Below the pieces are notes generated by a model. The model ran no database searches. It was not told where the DNA came from and saw only the letters and a program-made list of their open reading frames with translations. Made by a program: the position numbers and the translations under genes. From Deltaproteobacteria bacterium (GTDB lineage: Bacteria; Desulfobacterota; Binatia; JACPRU01), in contig JACPRU010000027.1 of NCBI GenBank assembly GCA_016189835.1, positions 1 through 51,873 of the forward strand: a DNA stretch of 51,873 nucleotides. The letters run 5' to 3'. Of the stretch, positions 42,261 through 51,873 are shown one piece after another; within the stretch, counting starts at the first letter, position 1; every line of letters begins with the position of its first letter.

Positions 42261-43315
42261 TTACACCGTTTCGCCCGCTCGAGGCGAGGCTCGACGGGGG
42301 TCCTCGAGATCGACGAGCGGGCCGTCGGCGCGCCACATGTGGCAGCTGTCGAGCTGCGGGTTCCCCGCCCGCTCGCGCCGCATCTGCTCCGGCGCCAGCC
42401 GGAGCAGCCCGGCGAGCGCTCCGGCGGCCTGCGGCACCACCGGGGCGAGGGCGATCACCAGCGCCGAGAGATGCGCGCAGCCCGCCGACCCGCCGACCCG
42501 CGCCAGCGCCGCCGCGGTGAACCCCTTGACGATCGACAGCCCCTCGAGCGCGGCGACGCCGGCGAGCGTGACGCCGCATTCGGAGAACGGTTCGCCGAGC
42601 AGGCGCCCCTCGGCGCAGAGGATCGTGAACTCCGGCAACGCGAGGCCCAGCGTCAGCGATGCGCCGCGGTGCACGCCGCCAGCCGTCTCGTCGGCGAGCT
42701 CCGCCGTCATACCGAGCGCGCGGCGCGCGTCGGCGAACGCGCGCACGCACAGGCGGCGGCGGAAGTCGCCGAAGCCGCCGCCCGCGCCCTCGCGCGCCTC
42801 CGCCCAGCGTGGGCTGTCCGCTCGCCACGGCGCGCAGCTGTCCTCGACGCCGGCGCGCGCGCCGCGTGGCAGGCGGACGGCGGCGGCGCAGAGCCGTGCC
42901 GAGGCGGCGCGCACCGCCAGCGGCAGGCATTGCGCCAGCGCGAGGATGTGGAAGCAGCCGAGCCGCCCGCCCACGGTCTCCAGCACGCGCAGCGGATAGT
43001 CGGCGTCGAGCGGCGTGCCGACCAGGCGCTGGTAGCTCGGCAGCACGTTGCGGCAGCCTTCGCCCCGGGTCTTCGCCGAGGGCTCGAACGGAATCGATCC
43101 CATGCGCGCGTCGACCGCGCGGATCGTCAGCTCGCGGTCGACCTCGAGGTCGAGCGTCATGTGATGGACCACGCCCGCCGGATGCGCCACGCCGAGGTAG
43201 ACCGGCAGGTCGACGTGGCGCACGTCGCGCAGCTCCGCGCGCACCGCCAGGCAATCGTCGCCGGCAGCGCGGGTCTCGACGGACAGCGTGCGGGTGTGGA
43301 GATCGCTGTGAACGC

Positions 43316-43319
<4 letters not shown>
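42261..43319 (-). CDS. DUF2889-like protein
   Basis: A 352-residue protein. The N-terminal half looks like DUF2889: HSDLHTRTLSVETRAAGDD, then a DLEVDRELTIRAVDARM strand with conserved Asp and the Cys-containing GEGCRNVLPSYQRLVG. The C-terminal half is Ala-rich with scattered Cys (FTILCAEG, GGSAGCAHL, QLDSCHMWRADGP). There is no signal peptide. Its ATG (43319) overlaps the stop of cysS (ATGA), showing coupling. DUF2889 proteins are often found with acyl-CoA metabolism genes; a molecular function is not known to me. Confidence 0.75.
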
Positions 43320-44793
<1,474 letters not shown>

Positions 44794-44797
<4 letters not shown>

Positions 44798-45717
44798 GGC
44801 ATCTCCCCGGAGTAGATCTTCATCACCGTGTCGAGGAACTTCAGCGCCTCGGGCTTCCTCCGCTGGAAGGAGTTGCGGCCCATGATCGAGCCGAAGCCGC
44901 CGCCGTCGCGGATGCCGCGCACCTCCTCGAAGATCGCCTCGTCTCCCTTGGCGGGGCCGCCGGAGAAGATCACGATGCGGCGCCCGTCGAACGCGCTCTG
45001 CACGACGTGGCGGACCCGCTCGGCGATGGTGCCGGCCGGGATGCGTTCCTTCTCGTAGACCTTCTTCGCCTCGGCCAGCTCGATGTGCGCGGAGGGCAGC
45101 TTCACCTTGATGACGTGGGCGCCGAGCTCGGCGGCGATGTGCGCGGCGTAGGCGACGACGTCGATCGCGGTCTCGCCCTCCTTGCTGAGGCTCGAGCCCC
45201 GCGGGTAGGACCACACGACCACCGCCAGGCCGACGCTCTTCGCCTCCTCGGCGATCTCGCGGAGCTGCTCGTACATCTCGCGGATGCGCGACGAGCCGGG
45301 GTAGATCGTGAAGCCGACGGCGGCGCAGCCCAGGCGCAGCGCCTCCCTCACGCTGCCGGTCACCGACGAGCACGGGTCCTTCTCGTCGTAGAGCACGTCG
45401 TGGCTGTTGAGCTTCAAGATCAGCGGCACCTCGCCGAGGAACTGGCCGACGCCGCCCTCGAGGAAGCCGAGCGGCGCCGCGTAGGCGTTGCAGCCGGCGT
45501 CGATGGCGAGCTGGAAGTGGTAGTTCGGGTCGTAGCCCGGCGGGTTCGGCGCGAAGCTGCGGCCGGGGCCGTGCTCGAAGCCTTGATCGACCGGCAGGAT
45601 GACCATCCGGCCGCTGCCGCCGAGCTTGCCGTGGTTCAGCAGGCGCGCGAGGTTCGTGCGCGTGCCGGGGTTGTCGCTCGCATACCAGCTCAAGATCTCT
45701 CGAACGCGTTCGGTCAT
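44794..45717 (-). CDS. fbaB: Class I fructose-bisphosphate aldolase (FbaB/DhnA, archaeal type)
   Basis: A 307-residue class I aldolase of the DhnA/FbaB family that splits fructose 1,6-bisphosphate through a Schiff base. It has VILPVDQGFEHGPGRSFAPN at the N-terminus, ILKLNSHDVL, AVGFTIYPGSS, VVVWSYPRGSS, the Schiff-base Lys in HVIKVKLPSA, and the C-terminal phosphate-binding IFSGGPAKGDE and GSIMGRNSFQR. ATG 45717 follows AGGAGA. It is the first gene of an operon with cysS and the DUF2889 gene. It fits with the phosphofructokinase elsewhere in the window for glycolysis. Confidence 0.95.
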
Positions 45718-45753
45718 GGCGATTCTCCTGGCGAGAAGCTGCGGAACTTATGC

Positions 45754-45781
45754 CCAATCTCTTCCGCAAAATCGAGATTGG
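45754..45781 (-). promoter_or_regulatory. Inverted repeat upstream of the aldolase operon
   Basis: Perfect 8-bp arms CCAATCTC/GAGATTGG (45754-45761 and 45774-45781, 12-nt spacer) lie 37-64 bp before ATG 45717 in an AT-richer stretch. It is a candidate operator; no known consensus is matched. Confidence 0.35.
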
Positions 45782-45819
45782 CAATCGCGACTCCGCGGGT
45801 GCTGCTTTTCTTGGTGTCC

Positions 45820-45956
45820 GGCGAGCGGGGTGGTGCCTGGCTCGCGGCTTCGGCGGCTCGTGGATCCACGGCGTCGCTCGCGCCTCTGCGGACGGCGCCG
45901 CGCCCTGATCTGAGCTCGCCGCAGGCGGCCGCGAACCAGGCTCCACCCCGCTCGCC
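45820..45956. mobile_element. MITE-like element copy B (29-bp terminal inverted repeats)
   Basis: A 137-bp non-coding element in the 310-bp gap 45718-46027. Its ends, 45820-45848 and 45928-45956, are inverted repeats matching at 27 of 29 positions (GGCGAGCGGGGTGG, then GCCTGG, then TCGCGGC). The core read on the minus strand matches the core of copy A at 35347-35480 read on the plus strand. It has no coding capacity. The rest of the gap holds only the operator-like repeat near 45754. Confidence 0.65.
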
Positions 45957-46027
45957 GTGCTTCGGCCCTCCGGCGGCGGCAGCCGCGGTCGGGGGCGCAA
46001 GAACGTGACCGGGGGGCCGCGGCGGGG

Positions 46028-47077
46028 CTACTCCTCGGGCGCCTCGCCGGTCAGCGTGGCGAGCGACCAGTCGCGCTCCTCGACGAACGGGTGCGCGCGC
46101 ACCGGGCACGGCGCCACGCGACAGTTGCTGCAGTAGACGGCGCGGCAGGGGTCGAGGTGGAAGATGCACTCGGCGTCCTGACTGATGCCGCGCACGACGT
46201 CGAGCTCGAAAGCGTCGGAGAAGTCGTGCGCCTGCACCACCGACCAGAAGCGCGGCAGCACCACGTGCGCGTCGACGTGCACCACGCCGCCCGAGCGGAT
46301 CGCCCTCAGGCGGTGGATGGCGATGATGCCGGGGGTGCGCACCGTGTGGATCACCGAGGTGAGCTTGTCGAGCAGCGCGGGGTCCGATTCGTCGAGCAGC
46401 CCGCCGACCGCGCCGCGCAGCAGGCGGGCCCCGACCACCGCGAGGTTGCCGCCCACGGCGATCGCCACCAGTGGATCGAGAGGCTGCCACCCGCTCACCC
46501 GCACCAGCACGAGCCCGACGACGACGCCGAGGCTGGTCCAGAAGTCGCTGAGCACGTGCAGGCCGTCGGCCTCGATCGCCGGGGAGTTCGTCCTGCGCCC
46601 GGTGCGCAGCAGGAAGTAGCCGAGCAGCGCGTTGGCCGCGCCCGCGACGATCACCAGCGCCAGACCCTGCTCGATCGCCGCCACCTCGTGCCCCGACCAC
46701 AGCGCCTGCAGCGCCTGATAGACGATCACCAGCGCGGCGAAGGCGATCAGCCCGCCCTCGAAGCCGCTCGACAGGAACTCGACCTTGCCGTGGCCGTAGG
46801 GATGCGACGGATCCGCCGGCCGGCTGGCGATCGTCAAGCTGGCCAGCGTGAAGGCCGCCGCCACGATGTTGACGATCGACTCGAGGGCGTCGGAGAGGAT
46901 CGCCGTCGAGCCGGTGATCTGGTAAGCGACGAACTTGGCCGCGAAGATCGCCGCTGCGAGCACCAGCGAGATCACTCCGGCGCGCAGCCGCAGGGCGCGG
47001 TCGGCGATCTCCGCCTGCGGCGCCCGGGGCAGGCGGCGGGCGCGCGACTCGGCGAGGTCGGAGGCGCGCAGGGCCAT
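46028..47077 (-). CDS. Cation diffusion facilitator (CDF) metal efflux protein with Cys-rich tail
   Basis: A 349-residue inner-membrane cation efflux protein. About six helices lie between residues 30 and 225. The metal-site motifs are ILSDALESIVN (helix 2) and ADGLHVLSDFWTSLGV (helix 5, HxxxD). A cytoplasmic domain follows (VHVDAHVVLPRFWSVVQAHD). An unusual C-terminal tail has four close Cys residues (LDPCRAVYCSNCRVAPCPVR), perhaps a metal-sensing or storage site. ATG 47077 is chosen as the start; a longer frame upstream overlaps the divergent PrpD gene. The metal is not determined (typically Zn, Fe, Mn, Co). Confidence 0.92.
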   Translation of the reverse strand: MALRASDLAESRARRLPRAPQAEIADRALRLRAGVISLVLAAAIFAAKFVAYQITGSTAILSDALESIVNIVAAAFTLASLTIASRPADPSHPYGHGKVEFLSSGFEGGLIAFAALVIVYQALQALWSGHEVAAIEQGLALVIVAGAANALLGYFLLRTGRRTNSPAIEADGLHVLSDFWTSLGVVVGLVLVRVSGWQPLDPLVAIAVGGNLAVVGARLLRGAVGGLLDESDPALLDKLTSVIHTVRTPGIIAIHRLRAIRSGGVVHVDAHVVLPRFWSVVQAHDFSDAFELDVVRGISQDAECIFHLDPCRAVYCSNCRVAPCPVRAHPFVEERDWSLATLTGEAPEE

Positions 47078-47159
47078 GCGGCGAGCATACCCCGTCGCCG
47101 GCGCGATGTCTCGGCGCGGCCGTGTGGCATTCGCCGCTCGATTGCGCTTAGCTGGCCGG

Positions 47160-48536
47160 GTGACTCCCGCGCAGCGCCTCGCCGCCTGGACGGCCGCGCT
47201 CGACCTCGAGGCGATCCCCGCCGCAGTCGCCGAAGCCGCCAAGCTCCATCTGCTCGACGCCCTCGGCTGCGGCCTCGCCGCGCACGCGCTCGGCGTGGCG
47301 ACCGCGGCACGCGCGCTGGCGCTCGAGAGCGGCGGCCGCGCGGAATCCTCGGTGATCGGCGCCGCGCCGCTGCCGGCCGCGTCGGCGGCGTTCGCCAACG
47401 GCATGCTCTGCCACGGGCTCGACTACGACGACACGCACAGCGACGCGGTTTGCCACGTGAGCGCGGTGATGGCGCCCGCCGCGGTCGCCGCCGCCGAGGC
47501 GGCGGGCGCGGGCGGCGCCGAGCTGCTCGCCGCGCTGGTCGCCGGCAACGAGATCGCCGCGCGCATCGGCATGGCCGCGCCCGCCGCCTTTCACCGCCGC
47601 GGCTTCCACCCCACCTCGGTGTGCGGCGTGTTCGGCGCGGCCGCGGCGGCGGCGCGGCTGCGCGGTCTCGACGCCCGCGCCACGGCGCAAGCGCTCGGCA
47701 TCGCCGGCAGCCTCGCCGGCGGCATCTTCGAGTACCTCGCCGACGGCTCGCAGACCAAGCCGATCCACGCCGCGGCGGCGGCGCGCGACGGCATCGTCGC
47801 CGCCGGACTCGCCGCGCACGGCGCGACCGGCCCGGCCACGGTGCTCGAGGGGCGATTCGGCCTGTTCGCCGCGTTCGCCGACCGGCACGCGATCGACCTC
47901 GAGCCCGCGCTCGCCGACCTCGGCCGGCGGTGGGAGACGCCGCGCATCGCCTTCAAGCCCTATCCCGCGTGTCACTACGTCCACGCGCCGCTCGACGCCG
48001 CGGTGCAAGCCGTCGCCGGGCAGCCGATCGACCCCGAGCAGATCGCCGAGATCGTCGTGCGCGTTCCCGAGCCCGCCGTGGCGCTGGTGCTCGAGCCGGC
48101 CGCGGACAAGGCGCGGCCGCGCACCCCCTACGACGCGAAGTTCAGCCTCCCCTACAGCGTCGCGGCGAGGCTCGTGCGCGGCAGCTTGGGGCTCGACGCC
48201 TACCGGGACGACGCAATCTCCGACCCGCGCGTGCTGTCGCTGGCGCGGCGCGTGCGCTACGAGGTGGTGCCGTTCGCCACCTTCCCCAAGGCGTTCCCGG
48301 GCGGCGCCCGCGTCCGCCTCGTCGACGGACGCGTGCTCGCGGCCGAGCTGCCCTACCAGCGCGGCGGCCCGGAGAATCCGATGGCCGCCGACGAAGTGCG
48401 CGCGAAGTTTCGCGCCAACGCGCGGCTGGCGCTCGACGACGACCAGTTCGAGCGCCTCGAAGCCGCGATCCTCGCGCTCGAGAGCGCGGGCGACGTGCGA
48501 CCGGTGTTCGCTGCGGTCTCTTCGCTCTCGCCGTGA
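47160..48536 (+). CDS. MmgE/PrpD family protein
   Basis: A 458-residue member of the MmgE/PrpD (2-methylcitrate dehydratase-like) family. It has HLLDALGCGLAAHALGVATA, CHGLDYDDTHSDAVCHVSA, HRRGFHPTSVCGVFGAAAAA and FKPYPACHYVHAPLDAA, then a small C-terminal domain (YQRGGPENPMAADEV). The start is GTG 47160, which sits just before the first family helix. It is divergent, 82 bp apart, from the CDF gene. Family members dehydrate 2-methylcitrate or isomerise and decarboxylate related acids. A second, truncated copy of its C-terminal domain lies at 50960-51211. Confidence 0.9.
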   Translation: MTPAQRLAAWTAALDLEAIPAAVAEAAKLHLLDALGCGLAAHALGVATAARALALESGGRAESSVIGAAPLPAASAAFANGMLCHGLDYDDTHSDAVCHVSAVMAPAAVAAAEAAGAGGAELLAALVAGNEIAARIGMAAPAAFHRRGFHPTSVCGVFGAAAAAARLRGLDARATAQALGIAGSLAGGIFEYLADGSQTKPIHAAAAARDGIVAAGLAAHGATGPATVLEGRFGLFAAFADRHAIDLEPALADLGRRWETPRIAFKPYPACHYVHAPLDAAVQAVAGQPIDPEQIAEIVVRVPEPAVALVLEPAADKARPRTPYDAKFSLPYSVAARLVRGSLGLDAYRDDAISDPRVLSLARRVRYEVVPFATFPKAFPGGARVRLVDGRVLAAELPYQRGGPENPMAADEVRAKFRANARLALDDDQFERLEAAILALESAGDVRPVFAAVSSLSP

Positions 48537-48698
48537 GCTACGAGCCTGCGCTCGGCTTGTGGGTCACCAGCGCGCTCGACCGGATCCTCCGAGCGCTCGT
48601 GCTTCCCGCGAATCCGTCGTAGGTTGGGGCGGAAATCCAGCTGCGGTCGGATTGTCGGCGCGGCGGTCCCCTGCGGCAAATTCCACGGAGGATCTGCG

Positions 48699-49808
48699 AT
48701 GACGGCAGCACGCCACTCCATCGATCTCGACCTGAACATCGCTCGGGCGCGCCTCATCCTCGCGCCGGCCATGCTGCTGTCGATCTACGTCGATTCGGCC
48801 AAGCCGGACCTCACGCCCTGGTTTTCGCTGACCGGAGGGCTTCTCGAGATCGATCGCTACGCGTTCGCCTCGCTGCTCTTGCACTTCGCCTACAGCGCAG
48901 CGGTCCACCTGTTCGCGAGCACGCGCCGGATCGGTGACCGGTTCGTCTGCGGCACGGCGGCGATCGACGTTCTGTGCGCGATCGTCGTTGCCGTCTTCAC
49001 CGAGGGCCCGACCAGTCCGGCCTATGCGTTCTTCGCGTTCGCCATCATCGCGGTGGGATGCCGCGCAGGCTTCCGCGCGACGCTGGCGGTGACCGCCTGC
49101 AGCATGCTCGCGTACTTCGTGTTGATCCTGCTGTCGGCGAACGGCGCCACCCACTACTACCTGATGCGGCCGTTCTACCTGGGGATCACCGGATACCTGA
49201 TCGGCTACCTCGGCCAGCAGCGCGTCCACTTCGAGGCGCGGGTGCGCGAGCTCGAGACCCGAGACCAGCGACACTCGATCGCCCGCTCGCTGCACGACGG
49301 CTACGTCCAGGCGCTGGCCGCCGTGAACCTGCGCATCGTCGCCTGCCGCCAGCTCCTGCAGCGAGGCAACGTCGAGGCGGCCGGCGGCCAGCTGACCGAC
49401 CTGCAAGCCGGCGTGGCCCGCGAGTACGACGGAGTGCGCGCCTACATCCGCTCGCTCGTCGACCTCGACGGGACGGCGGCGGCCTCGCCGGACAACGTGG
49501 AAACCGTATTCCACGTTCAGGCCGACTTCCGCGCGCGCGGCCTGCGGGCCGAACAGATCCTGCTGATCCTGCTCGAAGGCGTGCGCAACACCATTCAACA
49601 CGCCAACGCCGAGGCCGCGCTGATCCGCACCACGGAAACCGGTGCGGCCGTTCGCATCGCCATCGACGACGACGGTGTCGGGTTCCCGGAGGGCGGCGAG
49701 CCGCCGTGGTCGATCTCTTCGCGGGTTGCCGAGCTCGGCGGAGAGACGAGGATGGTCCCCAAGCCGGACTGCGGCGCGCGCCTCGAGATCGAGCTGCCGG
49801 CGGGCTGA
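48699..49808 (+). CDS. Membrane sensor histidine kinase (HisKA_3, NarX/DesK-like)
   Basis: A 369-residue sensor kinase. About five to six membrane helices lie in residues 15-172, with no large extracytoplasmic domain. A linker (173-190) precedes the HisKA_3 dimerisation helix with the phospho-acceptor H199 in IARSLHDGYVQAL. The ATPase domain (about 270-365) has the N-box ILLEGVRNTIQHANAEAA and the G-box IDDDGVGFPEGG. ATG 48699 has CGGAGGA upstream. It is followed after 6 bp by its response regulator. The signal is not known; membrane-embedded sensors of this kind often detect membrane state or small hydrophobic molecules. Confidence 0.92.
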   Translation: MTAARHSIDLDLNIARARLILAPAMLLSIYVDSAKPDLTPWFSLTGGLLEIDRYAFASLLLHFAYSAAVHLFASTRRIGDRFVCGTAAIDVLCAIVVAVFTEGPTSPAYAFFAFAIIAVGCRAGFRATLAVTACSMLAYFVLILLSANGATHYYLMRPFYLGITGYLIGYLGQQRVHFEARVRELETRDQRHSIARSLHDGYVQALAAVNLRIVACRQLLQRGNVEAAGGQLTDLQAGVAREYDGVRAYIRSLVDLDGTAAASPDNVETVFHVQADFRARGLRAEQILLILLEGVRNTIQHANAEAALIRTTETGAAVRIAIDDDGVGFPEGGEPPWSISSRVAELGGETRMVPKPDCGARLEIELPAG

Positions 49809-49814
49809 GGAACG

Positions 49815-50450
49815 ATGAAGGCGCCGATCCGCACGATCATCGCCGACGATCACGCGCTGTTTCGCCAGGGCCTGCGACTGCTGCTCGAGCTCGAGCCGGA
49901 GATCGAGGTCGTCGCCGAGGTACACCGTGCCGCCGACCTGGAGGCGACGGTGAAGAAGGTGCCGAGCGACGTGCTGCTGCTCGACCTGCAGATGGAGCGA
50001 TGGTCGCTCGCCGACATCGAGCCCTTGTCGGCACTAGTGCGGATCGTCGTGGTGACCGCCAGCGAGCGCACCGAGGACGGGCTCGCGGCGATCCGGCTCG
50101 GAGCGCGGGCGGTCGTCCAGAAGCGCTTCGCCTCCGAGACGCTGATGGACGCCATCCGCGCGGCGGCGCAGGATCTCGTCTGGCTGCCGCCGGAGCTGCA
50201 GCGCGAGCTCGCCAAGCAGTGGCGCGCGCCGGAGGCGAAGACGCTGACCGGCCGCGAGCGCGATATCGTCCGGTTGGTCGGGCTGGGGCTCCGCAACCCC
50301 GAGATCGCCAAGCGGCTCTTCATCAGCGAGGTGACCGTCAAGACCCACCTGAACAACGTCTTTCACAAGCTCGCGCTTCGCGACCGGGTCGATCTCGCTC
50401 GCTACGCGATCCGCATGGGGCTGGCAGGAGTGCACGAGCAAGACCGCTGA
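49815..50450 (+). CDS. NarL/FixJ-type response regulator
   Basis: A 211-residue response regulator. The receiver domain (1-120) has the acidic pair D11/D12, the phospho-acceptor D57 (VLLLDLQM), the Thr of VVVTAS and the Lys of VVQKRF. The output helix-turn-helix (about 145-205) is LuxR-type (LTGRERDIVRLVGLG, ISEVTVKTHLNNVFHKL). ATG 49815 follows GAGGA. The 6-bp gap to the kinase shows a coupled pair. The next gene downstream, a small membrane protein, may be a target, but no evidence ties them. Confidence 0.94.
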   Translation: MKAPIRTIIADDHALFRQGLRLLLELEPEIEVVAEVHRAADLEATVKKVPSDVLLLDLQMERWSLADIEPLSALVRIVVVTASERTEDGLAAIRLGARAVVQKRFASETLMDAIRAAAQDLVWLPPELQRELAKQWRAPEAKTLTGRERDIVRLVGLGLRNPEIAKRLFISEVTVKTHLNNVFHKLALRDRVDLARYAIRMGLAGVHEQDR

Positions 50451-50621
50451 CCCGCCCCCTCCCGCGGGTGGAGAAAGATTCCGGCCGCGGGCCAATAGGC
50501 CGAGCCGGAGCTTTGTCGTAGCACCTCCGTACCGGCGCACCGCCTGGCGTGCGAGCGGCAGCATCGCTGCGCGAAGCTCGTGATGAGTGCCCCAGCCGGA
50601 TTTCACCTCCGGAGGATGACC

Positions 50622-50849
50622 GTGAACAAAGCTCTCTTTCTCCTACCCGCGGCGTTCGTAATCGCTGGCGCGTATCTACTGATGGTCTCGCTTGGCGGGG
50701 GCGAGACGGTCCAGCTCTTCTACGGCGATGAGGTGCCGAGGCGGTTCACTCTGCTGCTCGGCGGCATCAGCGTGTTCGGCGCGATCGTGATCGGCGTCGA
50801 AATGGTCGCCAGGGCGAAGAAGCCGACCGCGGCGCGACATTCGGAATAG
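50622..50849 (+). CDS. Small two-helix membrane protein
   Basis: A 75-residue protein beginning VNKALFLLPAAFVIAGAYLL. Two membrane helices (about 4-24 and 45-65) are joined by a polar loop (GGGETVQLFYGDEVPRRF), with a basic tail (ARAKKPTAARHSE). I start at GTG 50622 because the GGAGG site at 50611 is 6 nt away; ATG 50616 would abut that site. No family is recognised. It lies downstream of the two-component pair. Confidence 0.6.
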   Translation: MNKALFLLPAAFVIAGAYLLMVSLGGGETVQLFYGDEVPRRFTLLLGGISVFGAIVIGVEMVARAKKPTAARHSE

Positions 50850-50959
50850 GCGGTCGCGTCGACGCCCTGGTTGGGGGCGCCGAGTCGGGAGGATGAGCAC
50901 GTCTCCGCCCGCCCCGGCGTCATTGCATGAAGCGGCTCTGATTTCGAAGCGGCAAGCAC

Positions 50960-51211
50960 GGAGGCGGCGCGCGCATCCGTCTGGTCGACGGTCGCGTGCT
51001 CGAGGCCGAGGTCCCGTACCAGCGCGGCGGCCCCGAGAACCCGATGAGCCGTGAAGAGGTGTGCGCGAAGTTTCGCGCCAACGCGCGGCTCGCGCTCGGC
51101 GAAGGGCGCGTCGAGCGGCTCGAGCGGGCGATCCTCGCCCTCGAGCAGGAGTCCGACCTGCCGGGCCCGCTGGCCATCCTCGGCGAAGCCCGAGCCCCCC
51201 GCTCCCGCTGA
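50960..51211 (+). pseudogene. C-terminal fragment of an MmgE/PrpD gene (duplicated remnant)
   Basis: The frame from about 50960 to the stop at 51211 reads GGARIRLVDGRVLEAEVPYQ, then RGGPENPMSREEVCAKFRAN and ARLALGEGRVERLERAILAL. It is closely similar to the last roughly 75 residues of the intact MmgE/PrpD protein encoded at 47160-48536. No N-terminal part and no start precede it. The bases just upstream (50850-50959) show no gene. It is most likely a leftover of a duplication or of a second, deleted prpD copy. The remaining gap to 51288 contains nothing recognisable. Confidence 0.8.
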
Positions 51212-51288
51212 GCGCGCCGTTCGCGCGCACGCGACGGTCGGCGGCTGCCGAACGGCGCCCTGCCGGCGCTCGATCGCGCCTCGCGCGC

Positions 51289-51714
51289 TCAGCTCTCGGC
51301 CGCGCTCAGCTTGTAGGTCACCAGGGCGCTCGCGACCCGCTGCCCGGCGCGGCTCTCGACGCTCACCTCGCAGACGGTGATCGTCCGCCCGCGCTGGATC
51401 ACCCGCGCTTCGGCGACGATGTCCTGGCCGCGCGCGGGCGCCAGGAAGTTGACCGTGAGGGCGATCGTCGTGCCGCGCGGATTCCGTCCCAGGTCGTCTC
51501 CCGACCACGCCGCCGCGGTCGCGGCGGTGTCGATCAGCGCGCAGGTCGCGCCGCCGTGGACGAGGTCGGCGCCGGTGGTGAGCGCGGGGCGAAACGGCAG
51601 CCGGACACGGACGTGATCGACCTCGAGCGTCTCCACCTCCATGCCGAGCAGCGCCCCGAGCGGCGAGCGCACGATCATCTCCTGCACGAGCTGCGAGTTG
51701 GCGCCGCGATCCAT
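51289..51714 (-). CDS. Hotdog-fold thioesterase (PaaI-like)
   Basis: A 141-residue hotdog-fold acyl-CoA thioesterase of the PaaI family. The typical LVHGGATCALIDTAATAAAW stretch contains the His-Gly-Gly turn and the acidic Asp of the active site. VRLPFRPALTTGAD precedes it and TTIALTVNFLAPARGQD follows. ATG 51714 is chosen as the start; 32 further upstream residues are Arg/Ser-rich and overlap the preceding gene. It would hydrolyse CoA thioesters, perhaps to free CoA during aromatic or fatty acid catabolism. It follows the UPF0182 gene by 10 bp. Confidence 0.92.
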   Translation of the reverse strand: MDRGANSQLVQEMIVRSPLGALLGMEVETLEVDHVRVRLPFRPALTTGADLVHGGATCALIDTAATAAAWSGDDLGRNPRGTTIALTVNFLAPARGQDIVAEARVIQRGRTITVCEVSVESRAGQRVASALVTYKLSAAES

Positions 51715-51724
51715 GCCCGAACGC

Positions 51725-51873
51725 CTACTCGAGCGACTTGCCGAGCGCTTCCATCTCGCGCCCGAACGCCGCCCAGTCGCCGGCGCGCAGCCGTTCGAGG
51801 GCGGCGCCATAGTGCTCGCGGGCGCTCTCGGAGGCCGGCGGCGGGGGGGCGGGCGCGGCGCCCGGGGCGGGGC
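51725..51873 (-). CDS. UPF0182 family membrane protein, C-terminal end only
   Basis: Only the last 49 codons are in the window. They read a Pro/Ala-rich linker and then HYGAALERLRAGDWAAFGRE and MEALGKSLE before the TAG at 51725. This ending (basic helix, GDWAxFGxEM, then L-rich end) is characteristic of the C-terminus of UPF0182 proteins, which are large polytopic membrane proteins with a big exported domain. The function of the family is unknown. The gene starts beyond the right edge. Confidence 0.7.
   Translation of the reverse strand, partial: PAPGAAPAPPPPASESAREHYGAALERLRAGDWAAFGREMEALGKSLE

Overview
The window is chromosomal DNA from a high-GC (about 70%) bacterium whose genes are closely packed in short operons on both strands. 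No rRNA, tRNA, CRISPR array, phage or plasmid backbone was seen. Gene content is rich in CaiB/BaiF CoA-transferases, hydantoinase/acetone-carboxylase-type proteins and acyl-CoA dehydrogenases. Together with a nitric-oxide-dismutase-like gene, this suggests an uncultured soil or sediment heterotroph related to NC10/Methylomirabilota (Rokubacteria-like). That placement is an inference; no taxonomic marker lies in the window.

Layout. 0-3 kb (minus strand): a sulfur/membrane operon of a VTT (TVP38/DedA-like) membrane protein fused to rhodanese, a DsrE-like protein and an RND/MMPL transporter cut by the left edge. The rhodanese catalytic Cys codon is an in-frame TGA followed by a SECIS-like hairpin, so this is a selenoprotein candidate. 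3-15 kb: a catabolic island with a double CaiB, a Cys-rich unknown, a single CaiB, and HyuA, acetone-carboxylase gamma, HyuA and HyuB, resembling the subunit order of acetophenone carboxylase. 15-22 kb: two acyl-CoA dehydrogenases, a haem-c/beta-propeller protein, a phosphoesterase and 6-phosphofructokinase. 22.9-29.8 kb: the most striking region. A protein that would be auto-annotated as quinol NO reductase lacks the quinol-site residues and has His-Asn instead of His-His at FeB, the signature of NO dismutase (2 NO to N2 + O2). About 0.9 kb away, past two small genes, begins an operon on the same strand with a four-Glu/two-His diiron protein, an SCP2-like protein, a 7Fe ferredoxin and a PAS-LuxR regulator. 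It is preceded by a possible sigma-54 promoter and spaced direct repeats. A plausible reading is an O2-making enzyme beside an O2-using one.

29.8-42 kb: housekeeping and catabolic genes (M19 dipeptidase, HtrA protease, cyclase, FMN-split-barrel protein, acyl-CoA ligase with a SnoaL-like protein, DsbA-like isomerase, SDR, COG3146 acyltransferase, 2-hydroxyacid dehydrogenase). 42-46 kb: a fba-cysS-DUF2889 operon in which cysS has no normal start codon. 46-51.9 kb: cation efflux protein, MmgE/PrpD, a NarX/NarL-like two-component pair, a small membrane protein, a duplicated PrpD C-terminal fragment, a hotdog thioesterase and the C-terminus of a UPF0182 protein.

Two dispersed non-coding families stand out: a palindromic repeat found four times, always between convergent genes (probably a bidirectional terminator), and two copies, in opposite orientation, of a roughly 135-bp element with 28-29-bp terminal inverted repeats (MITE-like).
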